Positions 41,768-50,685 of a stretch of DNA of 64,000 nt are shown piece by piece (position 1 is the first letter of the stretch; every line of letters starts with the position of its first letter). The notes beneath the pieces are model-generated. The model ran no database searches. It worked only from the letters and a program-made list of their open reading frames with translations, and was not told the DNA's origin. A program made the position numbers and the translations under genes. The DNA is from Clavibacter californiensis (GTDB taxonomy: Bacteria > Actinomycetota > Actinomycetes > Actinomycetales > Microbacteriaceae): assembly GCF_021952865.1 (NCBI RefSeq), contig NZ_CP040792.1, forward strand, positions 186,001 to 250,000, read 5' to 3'.

Positions 41768-42256
41768 TCAGTCGCGATCGGCGGCGGACGCGTCCGGGTC
41801 GTCGTGCCCCTGGTCCTGCTCCAGCGCGGTGGCGCGATCGAGGACGTCCTGCAGCAGGCCGCGGAGCGCGGAGTCGCCCGCGTCCTCGCCGGCGATGTCG
41901 CGGCGGACCTGCTCGCCCACGCGCCAGATGACGGGCAGCATCTCGCGTCCGGCATCCGTGAGGCCGACGGACAGGCGGCGCTCGTCCGTCATGTCGCGGA
42001 ACCGGGTGACGTACCCGAAGACCTCCAGGCGCTTGAGCAGCGGCGAGAGCGTGCCCGGGGTGATGTGCAGCTTCTCCGACAGGTCGACGACGGCCTGCGG
42101 CTCCTCCTCGTCGAGGGCCAGCAGCACGAGGTACTGCGGATGCGTGAGGTTGAGCGGCTGCAGCAGCGGCCGGTAGAGCGAGACCACCGCGCGCGAGGCG
42201 GCGGCCAGGAGCACGCCGGTCTCGTCATGCAGCAGTGTGCGCGATCTCTGTGCCAT
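41768..42256 (-). CDS. MarR-family transcriptional regulator
   Basis: A 162-residue winged-helix regulator. The recognition region is VVDLSEKLHITPGTLSPLLKRLEVFGYVTRFRDMTDERRLSVGLTDAGREM (about 58–108), the classic MarR pattern with DERR in the wing. It has no cysteine, so it is not a thiol-based OhrR sensor even though the domain is OhrR-like. GAGGAAAAGAAG directly precedes the ATG. Its target is not evident. Confidence 0.87.
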   Translation of the reverse strand: MAQRSRTLLHDETGVLLAAASRAVVSLYRPLLQPLNLTHPQYLVLLALDEEEPQAVVDLSEKLHITPGTLSPLLKRLEVFGYVTRFRDMTDERRLSVGLTDAGREMLPVIWRVGEQVRRDIAGEDAGDSALRGLLQDVLDRATALEQDQGHDDPDASAADRD

Positions 42257-42380
42257 CTTCTTTTCCTCTGGCTCGTCAGTACGTCGATGCCGGGGTCTTG
42301 GACACTTCCTCCACCGTACGCCTGCTGACGCGCGAGGGTCTCGGCGCACAGGCGATCATCGGCCGGGGTCGCATGCGCGC

Positions 42381-43064
42381 TCAGGCGAGCGTACGCGGAA
42401 CGGCCGCCACCAGGAGCGCGCCGAGCACGAGCCACGGGCCGAACGGGACGGCGGTCGACGCCCGAGCGCGGCCGGCGACGAGCAGGGCGGTCGCCGCGAC
42501 GCCGCCGAGGAGCGTGCCCGCGGCGAGGCCCAGCGCGACCTGCGCGGGTCCCGCCTGCCCGAGCGCCAGTCCGATGACACCCGCGAGCTTCACGTCGCCC
42601 GTGCCGAGGCCGCCGCCCGTGGCCGCCTGGAGGAGCGCGAGCACCAGGACGGCGCCCGCACCGCACGCCGCCGACCGGAGCAGGAGGCCGGAGCCGCCCG
42701 CGACCAGCGCGAGGGTCGCGGCGGCGACGGCCGCGGGAGCGGTGACGCGATCCGGCAGTCGGTGCGCGGCGAGGTCCGCGAGCACGAGCACCGGGCCCAC
42801 GATCACGAGGAGGAGCGCCACGGGGATCCGCGCGGGCGGCGTCTCGGCGACGACCAGGGCCGCGAGCGCGCCCGTCACCAGCGCCGCGACGGCCGCGGCC
42901 GATCGGCCGAGGCCGGGGAGCGGATCCAGCGGGCGGGCGTCGAGGCCGTCGAGGCGCCGGCCGCCCGCGAGGGCGACGCGGGCGAGCGCCGGGGACCACG
43001 CGCCGACGGCGGCACCGGCGAGCCCGGCCGCGGCGGAGAGGGCGGGCGCGGCGGCGGGGATCAC
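42381..43064 (-). CDS. A24-family prepilin peptidase, short form
   Basis: A 227-residue membrane protein with about seven hydrophobic segments. The two catalytic aspartates of A24 peptidases are in VLADLAAHRLPDRV (about 94–107) and GGLGTGDVKLAGV (about 150–162, the GxGD motif). It lacks the N-terminal methylase domain of PilD, as in Tad/Flp systems. No pilin genes lie nearby. The start is GTG. Confidence 0.85.
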   Translation of the reverse strand: MIPAAAPALSAAAGLAGAAVGAWSPALARVALAGGRRLDGLDARPLDPLPGLGRSAAAVAALVTGALAALVVAETPPARIPVALLLVIVGPVLVLADLAAHRLPDRVTAPAAVAAATLALVAGGSGLLLRSAACGAGAVLVLALLQAATGGGLGTGDVKLAGVIGLALGQAGPAQVALGLAAGTLLGGVAATALLVAGRARASTAVPFGPWLVLGALLVAAVPRTLA

Positions 43065-43130
43065 GCGGCGACCCTAGGGGCTGCGCACCGCCGGACGTGC
43101 GTGCGCGCGAGCGGCTGGGGACGGACGACG

Positions 43131-43165
43131 GACGGGCGCCCGCGGGAGGACCGCGGGCGCCCGTC
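43131..43165 (-). terminator. Terminator of the ferredoxin reductase gene
   Basis: GACGGGCGCCCGCGG pairs perfectly with its complement (15 bp, GAGGA loop), 31 nt after the stop on the minus strand. Confidence 0.9.
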
Positions 43166-43196
43166 GGCGTCGATCAGGTCGTGCGGTGCACGCGGG

Positions 43197-44579
43197 TCAG
43201 AGCGCCGTTGAGACGGACTGCCGCTGCCGCGACGCCTCGAGCATCTCGTCGCGCTCGACCACCTTGATGCGGGCGCGGCCGTGCGGCTGCCCCAGCGCGA
43301 TCTCGTGCTCGTCGAGCGCGTGCCAGCCGGCGAGGTCCGTGTACTCGATGCCGCGGGCCGCGAGGAGGTCGACGATCGCCTGCTCCTCGGGCGCCTCGGG
43401 GGTCCACCAGTCGCCCTGGTCGTTGAGCACGTGCGAGACCGTCTCCATGGCGTCGGACTTGGTGTGCCCGATGAGGCCGACGGGCCCGCGCTTGATCCAG
43501 CCCGTGGCGTAGACGCCGGGGATGCGGGTGTTGTCCGCGTCGAGGACCTGGCCCTCGTGGTTCGGGATGACGCCGCGGCGCTCGTCGAACGGGATCCCGT
43601 CGACCGGAGAGCCGAAGTACCCGACCGCGCGGTAGACGGCCTGCACGGGCACGTCGCGGAACTCGCCCGTGCCTTCGACGCCGCCGAGGCCGTCGGGACG
43701 CGTGCGCTCTATGCGCAGGCCGGCGACGCGGGGCTCGGCGTCGTCGGACGCGAGCACCTCCGCGGGGCGCGAGTAGAAGTGCAGGTGGAGGCGGCGGGAC
43801 GCGGATCCGGTCTCGCGCGTGCGCCACTTCTCGAGCACGCGGCTGATGACCATGACCTGCTTGTTGGTCTTCGCGGCCTCCTCGGCGGCGGGATCCACGC
43901 CGAAGTCCTCGTCGTAGACGATCACGTCGACGTCCGGCACCTCGCCGAGCTCCCGGAGCTCGAGCGGCGTGAACTTGACCTGCGCGGGTCCGCGGCGGCC
44001 GAAGACGTGCACGTCGGTGACGGGCGAGTGCTTGAGCCCCGTGTAGACGTTGTCCGGGATCTCGGTGGGCAGCAGGTCGTCGGCGTGCTTGGCGAGCATG
44101 CGCGCCACGTCGAGCGCCACGTTCCCGTTGCCGATGACGGCGACCTCGCGGGCGTCGAGCGGCCAGTCGCGCGGGAAGTCCGGGTGGCCGTCGAACCAGT
44201 TGACGAAGTCGGCCGCGCCGTAGGAGCCCGGCAGGTCGATGCCCGGGATGTCGAGCTCGGCGTCGCGGATCGCGCCCGTGGAGAAGATGACCGCGTTGTA
44301 GTGCCTCTGGAGGTCATCCAGCGTGATGTCGCGGCCGTAGTCGACGTTGCCGAAGATGCGGATGTCGCCGCGGTCGAGCACGTCGCGCAGCGCGCCGATG
44401 ATGCCCTTGATGCGCGGGTGGTCGGGCGCGACGCCGTAGCGGACCAGGCCGTAGGGCGCGGGGAGGCGCTCGAAGAGGTCGATGGAGACGTCGAACTGCT
44501 TCTCGGCCTTCAGGATGATGTCGGCCGCGTAGATGCCCGCGGGCCCTGCGCCCACGATGGCCAGCCTGAGCTTGGTCAC
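43197..44579 (-). CDS. fprA: Ferredoxin/adrenodoxin-type NADP+ reductase (FprA-like)
   Basis: A 460-residue flavoprotein of the adrenodoxin-reductase type. The FAD Rossmann motif is LRLAIVGAGPAGIYAADIILK (about 4–24). YGLVRYGVAPDHP (about 43–55) is specific to this family, the NADP motif is VAVIGNGNVALDVAR, and the C-terminal ATGWIKRGPVGLIGHTKSDA is conserved. It moves electrons from NADPH to ferredoxin or a related carrier. The GTG start has GGAGA upstream. It follows the polyprenyl synthase gene by 91 bp and may be in its operon. Confidence 0.93.
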   Translation of the reverse strand: MTKLRLAIVGAGPAGIYAADIILKAEKQFDVSIDLFERLPAPYGLVRYGVAPDHPRIKGIIGALRDVLDRGDIRIFGNVDYGRDITLDDLQRHYNAVIFSTGAIRDAELDIPGIDLPGSYGAADFVNWFDGHPDFPRDWPLDAREVAVIGNGNVALDVARMLAKHADDLLPTEIPDNVYTGLKHSPVTDVHVFGRRGPAQVKFTPLELRELGEVPDVDVIVYDEDFGVDPAAEEAAKTNKQVMVISRVLEKWRTRETGSASRRLHLHFYSRPAEVLASDDAEPRVAGLRIERTRPDGLGGVEGTGEFRDVPVQAVYRAVGYFGSPVDGIPFDERRGVIPNHEGQVLDADNTRIPGVYATGWIKRGPVGLIGHTKSDAMETVSHVLNDQGDWWTPEAPEEQAIVDLLAARGIEYTDLAGWHALDEHEIALGQPHGRARIKVVERDEMLEASRQRQSVSTAL

Positions 44580-44670
44580 TGGTGTCTCCGGTTCGTCGTC
44601 GTCCCCGTGCCGGCCGTGCGGGGGCGTGGTGGTGCGGATCCCCGCGAGAGCCGGCGGGGACGAGCGGCAG

Positions 44671-45744
44671 CTAGCGCGTGCGCTCGACGATGGTGTCGGC
44701 GAAGCGCGTGAGCGCCTTCTTGACCGGACCCTCGGGGAGTGGGGCGAGCGCCTCGACCGCCTCGGCGGCCCAGCGGTGCGCCTCCGCGATGGTGCGGGCG
44801 GTGACCTCGTGGTCGCGCAGCTCGGCGATGGCTGCCGTGAGATCGGCCTCGGACTCGGGCGTCTCCTCGTGCTCCACGTCGCGCTGGATCCGGGCGAGCA
44901 GCGTCGCCGCGGCGGCGTCCGTCTCCGCGAGCCGGCGCAGGTACAGGAGGGGGAGGGTGGCGACGCCGGCGCGGAGGTCGGTGCCGACGAGCTTGCCGGT
45001 CTCCTCGGGCTGGTCGGCGAGGTCGAGCACGTCGTCGACGAGCTGGAAGGCGACGCCCGTGCGCTCGCCGAAGGCCAGCACGGCCGACTCCAGCTCGGGA
45101 TCCGCGCCGGAGTAGATGACGCCCATCTGCGCGGCGCACGCGATGAGGGAGCCGGTCTTGTCGGCGAGGACGTCGAGGTAGTGCTCGATCGGATCTTGGC
45201 CCTCGCGCGGGCCGATGGTCTCGTGCAGCTGGCCGAGGACGAGGCGCTCGAAGGTGGCGGCCTGCAGGCGGATGGCGCGCGGGCCGAGGTCGGCGACGAT
45301 CTTGCTCGCACGCGCGAACAGGAGGTCGCCCGCGAGGATCGCGACGGAGTTGCCCCACACGGCCTGCGCGCTCGGGACGCCGCGGCGCATGTCCGCCTCG
45401 TCCATGACGTCGTCGTGGTACAGCGAGGCGAGGTGCGTGATCTCGATGGCGACCGCCGCATCCACCACCTGCTGCGTGTTGCCCTCGCCGAGCTGGGCGA
45501 TGAGGAGCGCGAGCATCGGGCGCACGCGCTTGCCGCCCGCGTCGAGCAGGTAGCGCGTGGTGACGTCGGCCACGTCGTCGGCGAACCGGACCTCGCGGAG
45601 GAGCTGCTCCTCGACGAGCGCGAGCCCGTCGTCGATGCTGCGCGCCATGCGGCGGTCGCCTGAGGACGAGAAGAGGCGGTCGGTGATGCTCGCGTGCGCG
45701 GCGACGGAGGTGCCGCGGCGGGCGAGCGGGATGCTCGGACTCAT
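44671..45744 (-). CDS. Polyprenyl diphosphate synthase (menaquinone side chain)
   Basis: A 357-residue trans-prenyltransferase. The first Asp-rich motif is ASLYHDDVMDEADMRRG (about 106–122) and the second QLVDDVLDLA (about 230). It condenses isopentenyl units into the long isoprenoid tail, here probably for menaquinone, given its place 35 bp downstream of menG on the same strand. Confidence 0.92.
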   Translation of the reverse strand: MSPSIPLARRGTSVAAHASITDRLFSSSGDRRMARSIDDGLALVEEQLLREVRFADDVADVTTRYLLDAGGKRVRPMLALLIAQLGEGNTQQVVDAAVAIEITHLASLYHDDVMDEADMRRGVPSAQAVWGNSVAILAGDLLFARASKIVADLGPRAIRLQAATFERLVLGQLHETIGPREGQDPIEHYLDVLADKTGSLIACAAQMGVIYSGADPELESAVLAFGERTGVAFQLVDDVLDLADQPEETGKLVGTDLRAGVATLPLLYLRRLAETDAAAATLLARIQRDVEHEETPESEADLTAAIAELRDHEVTARTIAEAHRWAAEAVEALAPLPEGPVKKALTRFADTIVERTR

Positions 45745-45779
45745 GTTCGGCGTCCTTGTCTGTGGGGGTTCACGCGCGG

Positions 45780-46517
45780 TCAGGACGCGGCGGGACGGGG
45801 AGCGGCGTGACGGCCGGCGGGCTTGACGCCGCGGTGCAGCGCCACGATCCCCGCAGTGAGGTTACGGTGCTCGACCGACGCGAATCCAGCCTCACGGAGC
45901 CACGACGACAGCGTCTCCTGGTCGGGCCAGGCCTGGATCGACTCGTTGAGGTACTCGTACGCGCTGGCGTTCGAGCTCACCAGCTTCACGAGCGACGGCG
46001 CGACGGCCTTCATGTAGAGGTCGTAGCCGCGGCGCACGAGCGGCACGGGCGGGGTGCTGAACTCGCAGATGACGATGCGGCCGCCGGGCTTGAGCACGCG
46101 CAGCAGCTCGTCGAGGCCCTTGCGCGGCTCGACCACGTTGCGGAGGCCGAAGGAGATGGTGACGGCGTCGAAGGAATCGTCGTCGAACGGGAGGTCGGTG
46201 GCGTCGGCGTGCACGAACTCGACCCGCTCGTTGCCGGCGAGGCGACGGCGACCGACCTCGAGCATGCCCTCGGAGAAGTCGGCGGCGACCACGTGGGCGC
46301 CGGACGCGGCGAGCGCGGCGCTCGAGGTGCCGGTGCCGGCAGCCAGGTCGAGGATCCGCTCCCCCGCGACCGGGGCGACGGCGCGCGTGGTGGCGACGCG
46401 CCACAGCTGGTCGTTCCCTACCGACAGGAGGGTGTTCGTGCGGTCGTAGGCGCTCGAGACCTCGTCGAACATGGCCGACACCTGGCCGGGCTTCTTGCTG
46501 AGGTCTGCTCGCATCAC
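45780..46517 (-). CDS. menG: Demethylmenaquinone methyltransferase
   Basis: A 245-residue UbiE/MenG SAM methyltransferase, the last step of menaquinone synthesis. Signatures are KPGQVSAMFDEVSSAYDRTN at the start, the SAM loop ILDLAAGTGTSS (about 52–63), DATDLPFDDDSFDAVTISFGLRNVVE and LKPGGRIVICEFSTP. The GTG start lies 6 nt after TAGACT, a leaderless promoter; an ATG directly after it is the alternative. It is divergent from menF. Confidence 0.95.
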   Translation of the reverse strand: MMRADLSKKPGQVSAMFDEVSSAYDRTNTLLSVGNDQLWRVATTRAVAPVAGERILDLAAGTGTSSAALAASGAHVVAADFSEGMLEVGRRRLAGNERVEFVHADATDLPFDDDSFDAVTISFGLRNVVEPRKGLDELLRVLKPGGRIVICEFSTPPVPLVRRGYDLYMKAVAPSLVKLVSSNASAYEYLNESIQAWPDQETLSSWLREAGFASVEHRNLTAGIVALHRGVKPAGRHAAPRPAAS

Positions 46518-46674
46518 GCGGTCAGTCTATTCGGGCGCGCTGGGCACGCGGTGGGCGGTGGCCGGATGCCCAGGGGCCCATCAGAGGACGGGGGCGGCGG
46601 GCACCGACGGGGGCCTCATCCGCGGTCGGCCGGCACCCGGGGAGGCCCGGATCCCCGGCGGTAGGCTGGCATCC

Positions 46675-47949
46675 GTGACCGCATCCCGCGTCCGAGCGCT
46701 CCTCGTCGACACCACCCCCGTCGACTCCATCGCCCGGCTCGTCCCCCTCCTCGACGCCCGGCACCCGCTCCTGTGGCTCCGGCACGGATCCGGGATGGGC
46801 GGCATCGGCGAGGCCCTCCGCCTCGAGTTCCGCGGGCCCGATCGCGTGCGGGACGCCGCCGCGGCGTGGCGCGAGGTGGCCGCGACCGCGACCGTGACGG
46901 ATCCGCTCCGGATCCCCGGCACGGGCCTCATCGCGTTCGGCGCCTTCGCCTTCGCGGACGACTCGGAGGCCGCGAGCGTGCTCGTCGTGCCGCGCGTCGT
47001 GGTCGGCCGTCGGGACGGGGTGTCGTGGGTCACGCGGATCCGACTGGCCGACCAGGAGGACGGCGACGTCGCGTCCCCGCTCGACGCCCTGGCCGCGGGC
47101 TCCATCCCCGTGCCCGAGCGCTCCGGCGCCGAGTACCGGCTGCACCTGCGCCCCGGATCCATGGGTCCCGACGACTACGAGCGGGCCGTCGCGAGCGCCG
47201 TCGCGACCATCGGCACGGGCGAGGTGCAGAAGGTCGTGCTCGCGCGCGACCTCGTGGGCCGCCTCCCCCTCGGCGGCGACCTCCGGCTCGCGCTCAGCCG
47301 CTTCGCGCTCGGCTACCCCGACTGCTGGACCTACGCGGTCGACGGCCTCATCGGCGCGAGCCCCGAGACGCTCGTGCGCGTCGGCGGCGGCACGGTCGGC
47401 GCACGCGTGCTCGCCGGCACCGTCTCGCGCGGCACGGACGCGCGCGCCGACGCCGCCGCGGCCGCCGGCCTCGCCGCATCCCGCAAGGACAACGAGGAGC
47501 ACGCGTTCGCGCGCGACAGCGTGCTCGACGCGCTCCGCCCGCACAGCCGCGACCTGTCGACCACCGACGCGCCCTTCACGCTCAAGCTGCCGAACCTGTG
47601 GCACCTGGCGAGCGACGTCACGGGCACGCTCGGTGACGGATCCTCGTCGCTCGACCTCGTGGGAGCGCTGCACCCGACGGCTGCGGTCGCCGGGCACCCG
47701 ACGGACGCCGCGCTGTCGCTCATCGCCGAGCTCGAGCCCGCCGACCGCGGCCGCTACGCCGGGCCGGTCGGCTGGGTCGCGGCGGACGGCGACGGCGAGT
47801 GGGCCATCGCGCTGCGGGGCGCCCAGGTGGCTCCGTCGGGCGCCATCGTCGCGCACGCTGGCGCCGGCATCGTCGCGGGATCGGACCCCGAGCGCGAGCG
47901 CGCCGAGACGGCCATGAAGTTCCGTCCCGTCGTGGAGGCGCTGGGCTAG
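46675..47949 (+). CDS. menF: Isochorismate synthase MenF
   Basis: A 424-residue chorismate-using enzyme. The conserved chorismate-binding half includes GEVQKVVLARDLVG, DGLIGASPETLVRVGGG, ARVLAGTVSRGTD, SRKDNEEHAFARDSV, LHPTAAVAGHP and GRYAGPVGWV. It converts chorismate to isochorismate for menaquinone; the menG, menD and menA genes nearby favour this over siderophore use. The GTG is 7 nt after TAGGCT, a leaderless start. Its stop lies inside a 15-bp tandem repeat. Confidence 0.93.
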   Translation: MTASRVRALLVDTTPVDSIARLVPLLDARHPLLWLRHGSGMGGIGEALRLEFRGPDRVRDAAAAWREVAATATVTDPLRIPGTGLIAFGAFAFADDSEAASVLVVPRVVVGRRDGVSWVTRIRLADQEDGDVASPLDALAAGSIPVPERSGAEYRLHLRPGSMGPDDYERAVASAVATIGTGEVQKVVLARDLVGRLPLGGDLRLALSRFALGYPDCWTYAVDGLIGASPETLVRVGGGTVGARVLAGTVSRGTDARADAAAAAGLAASRKDNEEHAFARDSVLDALRPHSRDLSTTDAPFTLKLPNLWHLASDVTGTLGDGSSSLDLVGALHPTAAVAGHPTDAALSLIAELEPADRGRYAGPVGWVAADGDGEWAIALRGAQVAPSGAIVAHAGAGIVAGSDPERERAETAMKFRPVVEALG

Positions 47950-47976
47950 GACGCGCTGGGCTAGGACGCGCTGGGC
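47938..47976 (+). repeat. 15-bp tandem repeat across the menF stop
   Basis: GCGCTGGGCTAGGAC is repeated 2.6 times. The CTAG of the first copy gives the menF stop; the CTAG of the second gives the stop of the convergent MFS gene, since CTAG reads the same on both strands. Confidence 0.9.
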
Positions 47977-49271
47977 CGGGCCGGCTCGGCCGTCGCGCGT
48001 CGCCGCAGCAGCGCCGGCGCCGCGATCCCGGCCACGACGAGCGCCGCGACCGCGCCGACCCCGATGCCGGCCAGCGGGCCCGCCGCGTCCACCACCGCGC
48101 CGACCGCGGCCGCCGCGAGCGCGACCCCGGTGTTGACGGCCGTGTTGACCCAGGCGGATGCCTCGGTGCGCACCGACGGCTCCGTCTGCGCGTCGGCGAG
48201 GAGGTACCCGGTGACCATCGCGGGCGCGAGGAACAGGCCGACGGGGACGAGCGCGGCGGCGATCAGGAGCAGGGCGAGCGCGTCCGGGGCGGCGGGGACG
48301 CGGGCCGCGACCGCGGCGAGCACGGCCGTCGCCGCGAGCATCGCCGCGACGAGGACGACCAGGCGGATCCGCGCGGGCGCCCGCCACGCGCGCGTCCCGT
48401 ACGCGAGCCCGCCGACCGCGCTGCCCGCGGCGAACGCGGCGAGCAGCGGACCCGCGAGCGCCGTGCTGCCCGCACGCTCGGCCAGCGCCGCGACGGCGAC
48501 CTCGACGGATCCGAGCACCGCGCCGACGCCGAGCAGCGTCACGAGCAGGGGGATCACGAGCGGCTGGCGGAGCGGATCCGCGGACCGGCGACGCGCGCGC
48601 CCGTCTCCCGTCGGCCGGCCCTCCGGCGGGGCCGGCCGCCCGCCCTGCGCCCGGGACAGGCGCGACGACGTCATGCCCAGGGTGCCGATGACGCTCGTGG
48701 CGGCCGACGCGAGCACGGCGACCTCGGGATCCGCGACCGCCACGAGCGCCGCCACGACGAGCGGCCCGACCGTGAAGACGACCTCCTCCCCCACGGCGTC
48801 GAGGCTGTAGGCGCGCGTCCGCATCCGCGGGTCGGGCACGAGGGCGGCCCAGACGACGCGCATGGCAGCGCCGAGCGGCGGCATCGCGAGGCCGGCGAGC
48901 GCGGCCGTCACGACGACGACCCCCACGGGCGCGCCGATGCGCACCACCGCGAGCACCCCGACGAGCCCGGCCGCGTGGGCGACCGCGAGGGCCACGAGCA
49001 CGGGACGCTGGCCGTGCGCGTCCACGAGCCGCGCGCGGACGGGCGACGCGAGGACGTTGGCGAGGCCGAGCGCGCCGGTCGCGAGGCCGGCCGCCGCGAA
49101 GGACCCCGTGCCCGCCTGGACGAGGAGCAGCAGCGCGAGGGCGACCATCGCGAAGGAGAGCCGGCCGAGCATCGCCGGGAGGAGCACGCGGAGCGCGCCG
49201 GGCAGTGCCAGGACGGCGAGGTAGCCGGTGCGGGCGGGCGGGGGCGCGGGGGGCGCGGGGGGCGCGCTCAC
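47961..49271 (-). CDS. Major facilitator superfamily transporter
   Basis: A 436-residue protein with about twelve membrane helices in two halves, a central charged loop at about 200–225 and an MFS-type loop in the first half (ASPVRARLVDAHGQRPVLVAL). The long Ala/Val-rich helices match actinobacterial drug-efflux-like MFS proteins. Its GTG start overlaps the stop of the upstream regulator by 4 bp, so the regulator probably controls it. Its last codons lie in the 15-bp repeat shared with menF. Confidence 0.87.
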   Translation of the reverse strand: MSAPPAPPAPPPARTGYLAVLALPGALRVLLPAMLGRLSFAMVALALLLLVQAGTGSFAAAGLATGALGLANVLASPVRARLVDAHGQRPVLVALAVAHAAGLVGVLAVVRIGAPVGVVVVTAALAGLAMPPLGAAMRVVWAALVPDPRMRTRAYSLDAVGEEVVFTVGPLVVAALVAVADPEVAVLASAATSVIGTLGMTSSRLSRAQGGRPAPPEGRPTGDGRARRRSADPLRQPLVIPLLVTLLGVGAVLGSVEVAVAALAERAGSTALAGPLLAAFAAGSAVGGLAYGTRAWRAPARIRLVVLVAAMLAATAVLAAVAARVPAAPDALALLLIAAALVPVGLFLAPAMVTGYLLADAQTEPSVRTEASAWVNTAVNTGVALAAAAVGAVVDAAGPLAGIGVGAVAALVVAGIAAPALLRRRATAEPARPSAS

Positions 49272-49825
49272 GCGGGCGCCGGATCCGCGGACTCGGGCGC
49301 CGGCGCGGGCGCCGTCATCGCGAACAGCGCGAGCGTCGCGCTCACCTGCACGTCGTCATCCCCCAGCCGGCGGGCGGAGTCGTCGTGGAGCACGGTGCCG
49401 AGCTCGCGGGCCAGCTCCTGCACGCGGATCCACGTGCCGGTCGAGACCGTGAGCTCGGCGTCCGTGATCACCGGCCGCGTGCCCTCCGCGTGCAGCACGG
49501 CACGGCGGGTCAGCTCCGCCATGAGCGCCGCGGCCAGGGTCGGCATGCTGCCGCCGGTGAGGGCGTCGAGCCGGTCGCCGCTCGCGGGCACGTGCCGGTA
49601 GCGCTTGGCCGCTCCCCCGCGGATCCGCTCGACGCCCGCGTCCTCGAGCAGCCCGGCCTCGCGCAGCCGGCGCAGGTGGTAGCTGACGTTCGCCTGCGTC
49701 TCGCCCAGCTCGCGCGCCGCCTCGGACGCGCTCATCGGCGAGCGGGTGCAGAGGGAGAGCAGGCGGAGGCGGAGCGGGTGGGCGATGACGCGGAGGTCCC
49801 GCAGGTCGGTCTCGTCGGCGGGCAT
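49268..49825 (-). CDS. ArsR-like winged-helix regulator of the MFS gene
   Basis: A 185-residue HTH_20/ArsR-type regulator. The DNA-binding domain is at about 10–75 (VIAHPLRLRLLSLCTRSPMSASEAARELGETQANVSYHLRRLREAGLL), followed by an effector domain of ~110 residues. It is first in a two-gene operon with the MFS exporter, a common repressor–efflux pair. The ATG is 6 nt after the -10 box of a good promoter, so the mRNA is leaderless. Confidence 0.87.
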   Translation of the reverse strand: MPADETDLRDLRVIAHPLRLRLLSLCTRSPMSASEAARELGETQANVSYHLRRLREAGLLEDAGVERIRGGAAKRYRHVPASGDRLDALTGGSMPTLAAALMAELTRRAVLHAEGTRPVITDAELTVSTGTWIRVQELARELGTVLHDDSARRLGDDDVQVSATLALFAMTAPAPAPESADPAPA

Positions 49826-49831
49826 GCGCCC

Positions 49832-49860
49832 ATCGGACCACGGCGGGTCCACACTGTCAA
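49832..49860 (-). promoter_or_regulatory. Promoter of the regulator–MFS operon
   Basis: Minus strand: TTGACA (49855–49860), 17-nt spacer, TCCGAT (49832–49837), 6 nt, ATG. The -35 is a perfect consensus. Confidence 0.75.
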
Positions 49861-49922
49861 ACATCTGCTTGAGGGTCGGGAGGATGATGCGGCGGAGCCG
49901 ACCGGCGTGGTCGACTCGGGCG

Positions 49923-50657
49923 ATGACCGCATCCGACCGCGCCCTCCCGATCGACGGCCTCGTCAACGCCCGCGACCTCGGCGGCATCCGCCTCCGGGAC
50001 GGCGGCACCACGCCCACCGGCGTCCTCGCGCGCTCCGAGGACGTCGACCTCATCACCGACGCCGGGTGGGAGCATGTGCGCGCGCTCGGCTTCCGCACGG
50101 TCCTCGACCTCCGCCAGCCGGCCGAGCGCGCCCGGGACACGCGCCCGCGGCCCGAGTGGATCCACGTCGCGCACGTCGACCTCGACGGCCTCGACGACCA
50201 CCCGGACTTCTGGGTGCCGTACTGGGACACCGGCCTCGTCGGCACGCCGCTCTACTACCTCCCGCACCTCGCCGAGCTGCCGGAGCGCGCCGGATCCGCG
50301 CTGCGGGCGATCATCCACGCCCCCGCGGGCGGCGTCCTCTTCCACTGCGGCGCCGGGCGCGACCGCACGGGCCTCGTCGCCCTGCTGCTGCTCCTCGCGG
50401 CGGGTGCGGAGCCCGACGACATCGTCGACGACTACATGGAGAGCATCCGCCTCGGGCCGGAGCGGTCGGCGAACCAGGGCCAGCCCGACCTCGAGCCGGC
50501 GATCGCGGACCTCCTCGCCGAGCGCGGCACCACGAGCGGGGCGGCGTTCCGGGAGGCGATGGCGGGGATCGATCTCGACGCGCTCTTCGACGCGGCCGAC
50601 CTCACGGACTCCGAGCGCGGCATCCTGCGGACGTGGCGGGGGACGATCCCGGCCTGA
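49923..50657 (+). CDS. Tyrosine-protein phosphatase (PtpB/Iphp-like)
   Basis: A 244-residue dual-specificity-type phosphatase of the lipid/tyrosine phosphatase group. The start GLVNARDLGGI (about 12–22) is the NxRDLG motif of the family, and the P-loop is FHCGAGRDRTG (about 143–153) with catalytic Cys and Arg. Cytoplasmic; substrate unknown. It is divergent from the regulator–MFS operon, about 98 bp apart. Confidence 0.9.
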   Translation: MTASDRALPIDGLVNARDLGGIRLRDGGTTPTGVLARSEDVDLITDAGWEHVRALGFRTVLDLRQPAERARDTRPRPEWIHVAHVDLDGLDDHPDFWVPYWDTGLVGTPLYYLPHLAELPERAGSALRAIIHAPAGGVLFHCGAGRDRTGLVALLLLLAAGAEPDDIVDDYMESIRLGPERSANQGQPDLEPAIADLLAERGTTSGAAFREAMAGIDLDALFDAADLTDSERGILRTWRGTIPA

Positions 50658-50685
50658 CCCGGCGCTCCCCGCCGGCCCGGATCCG

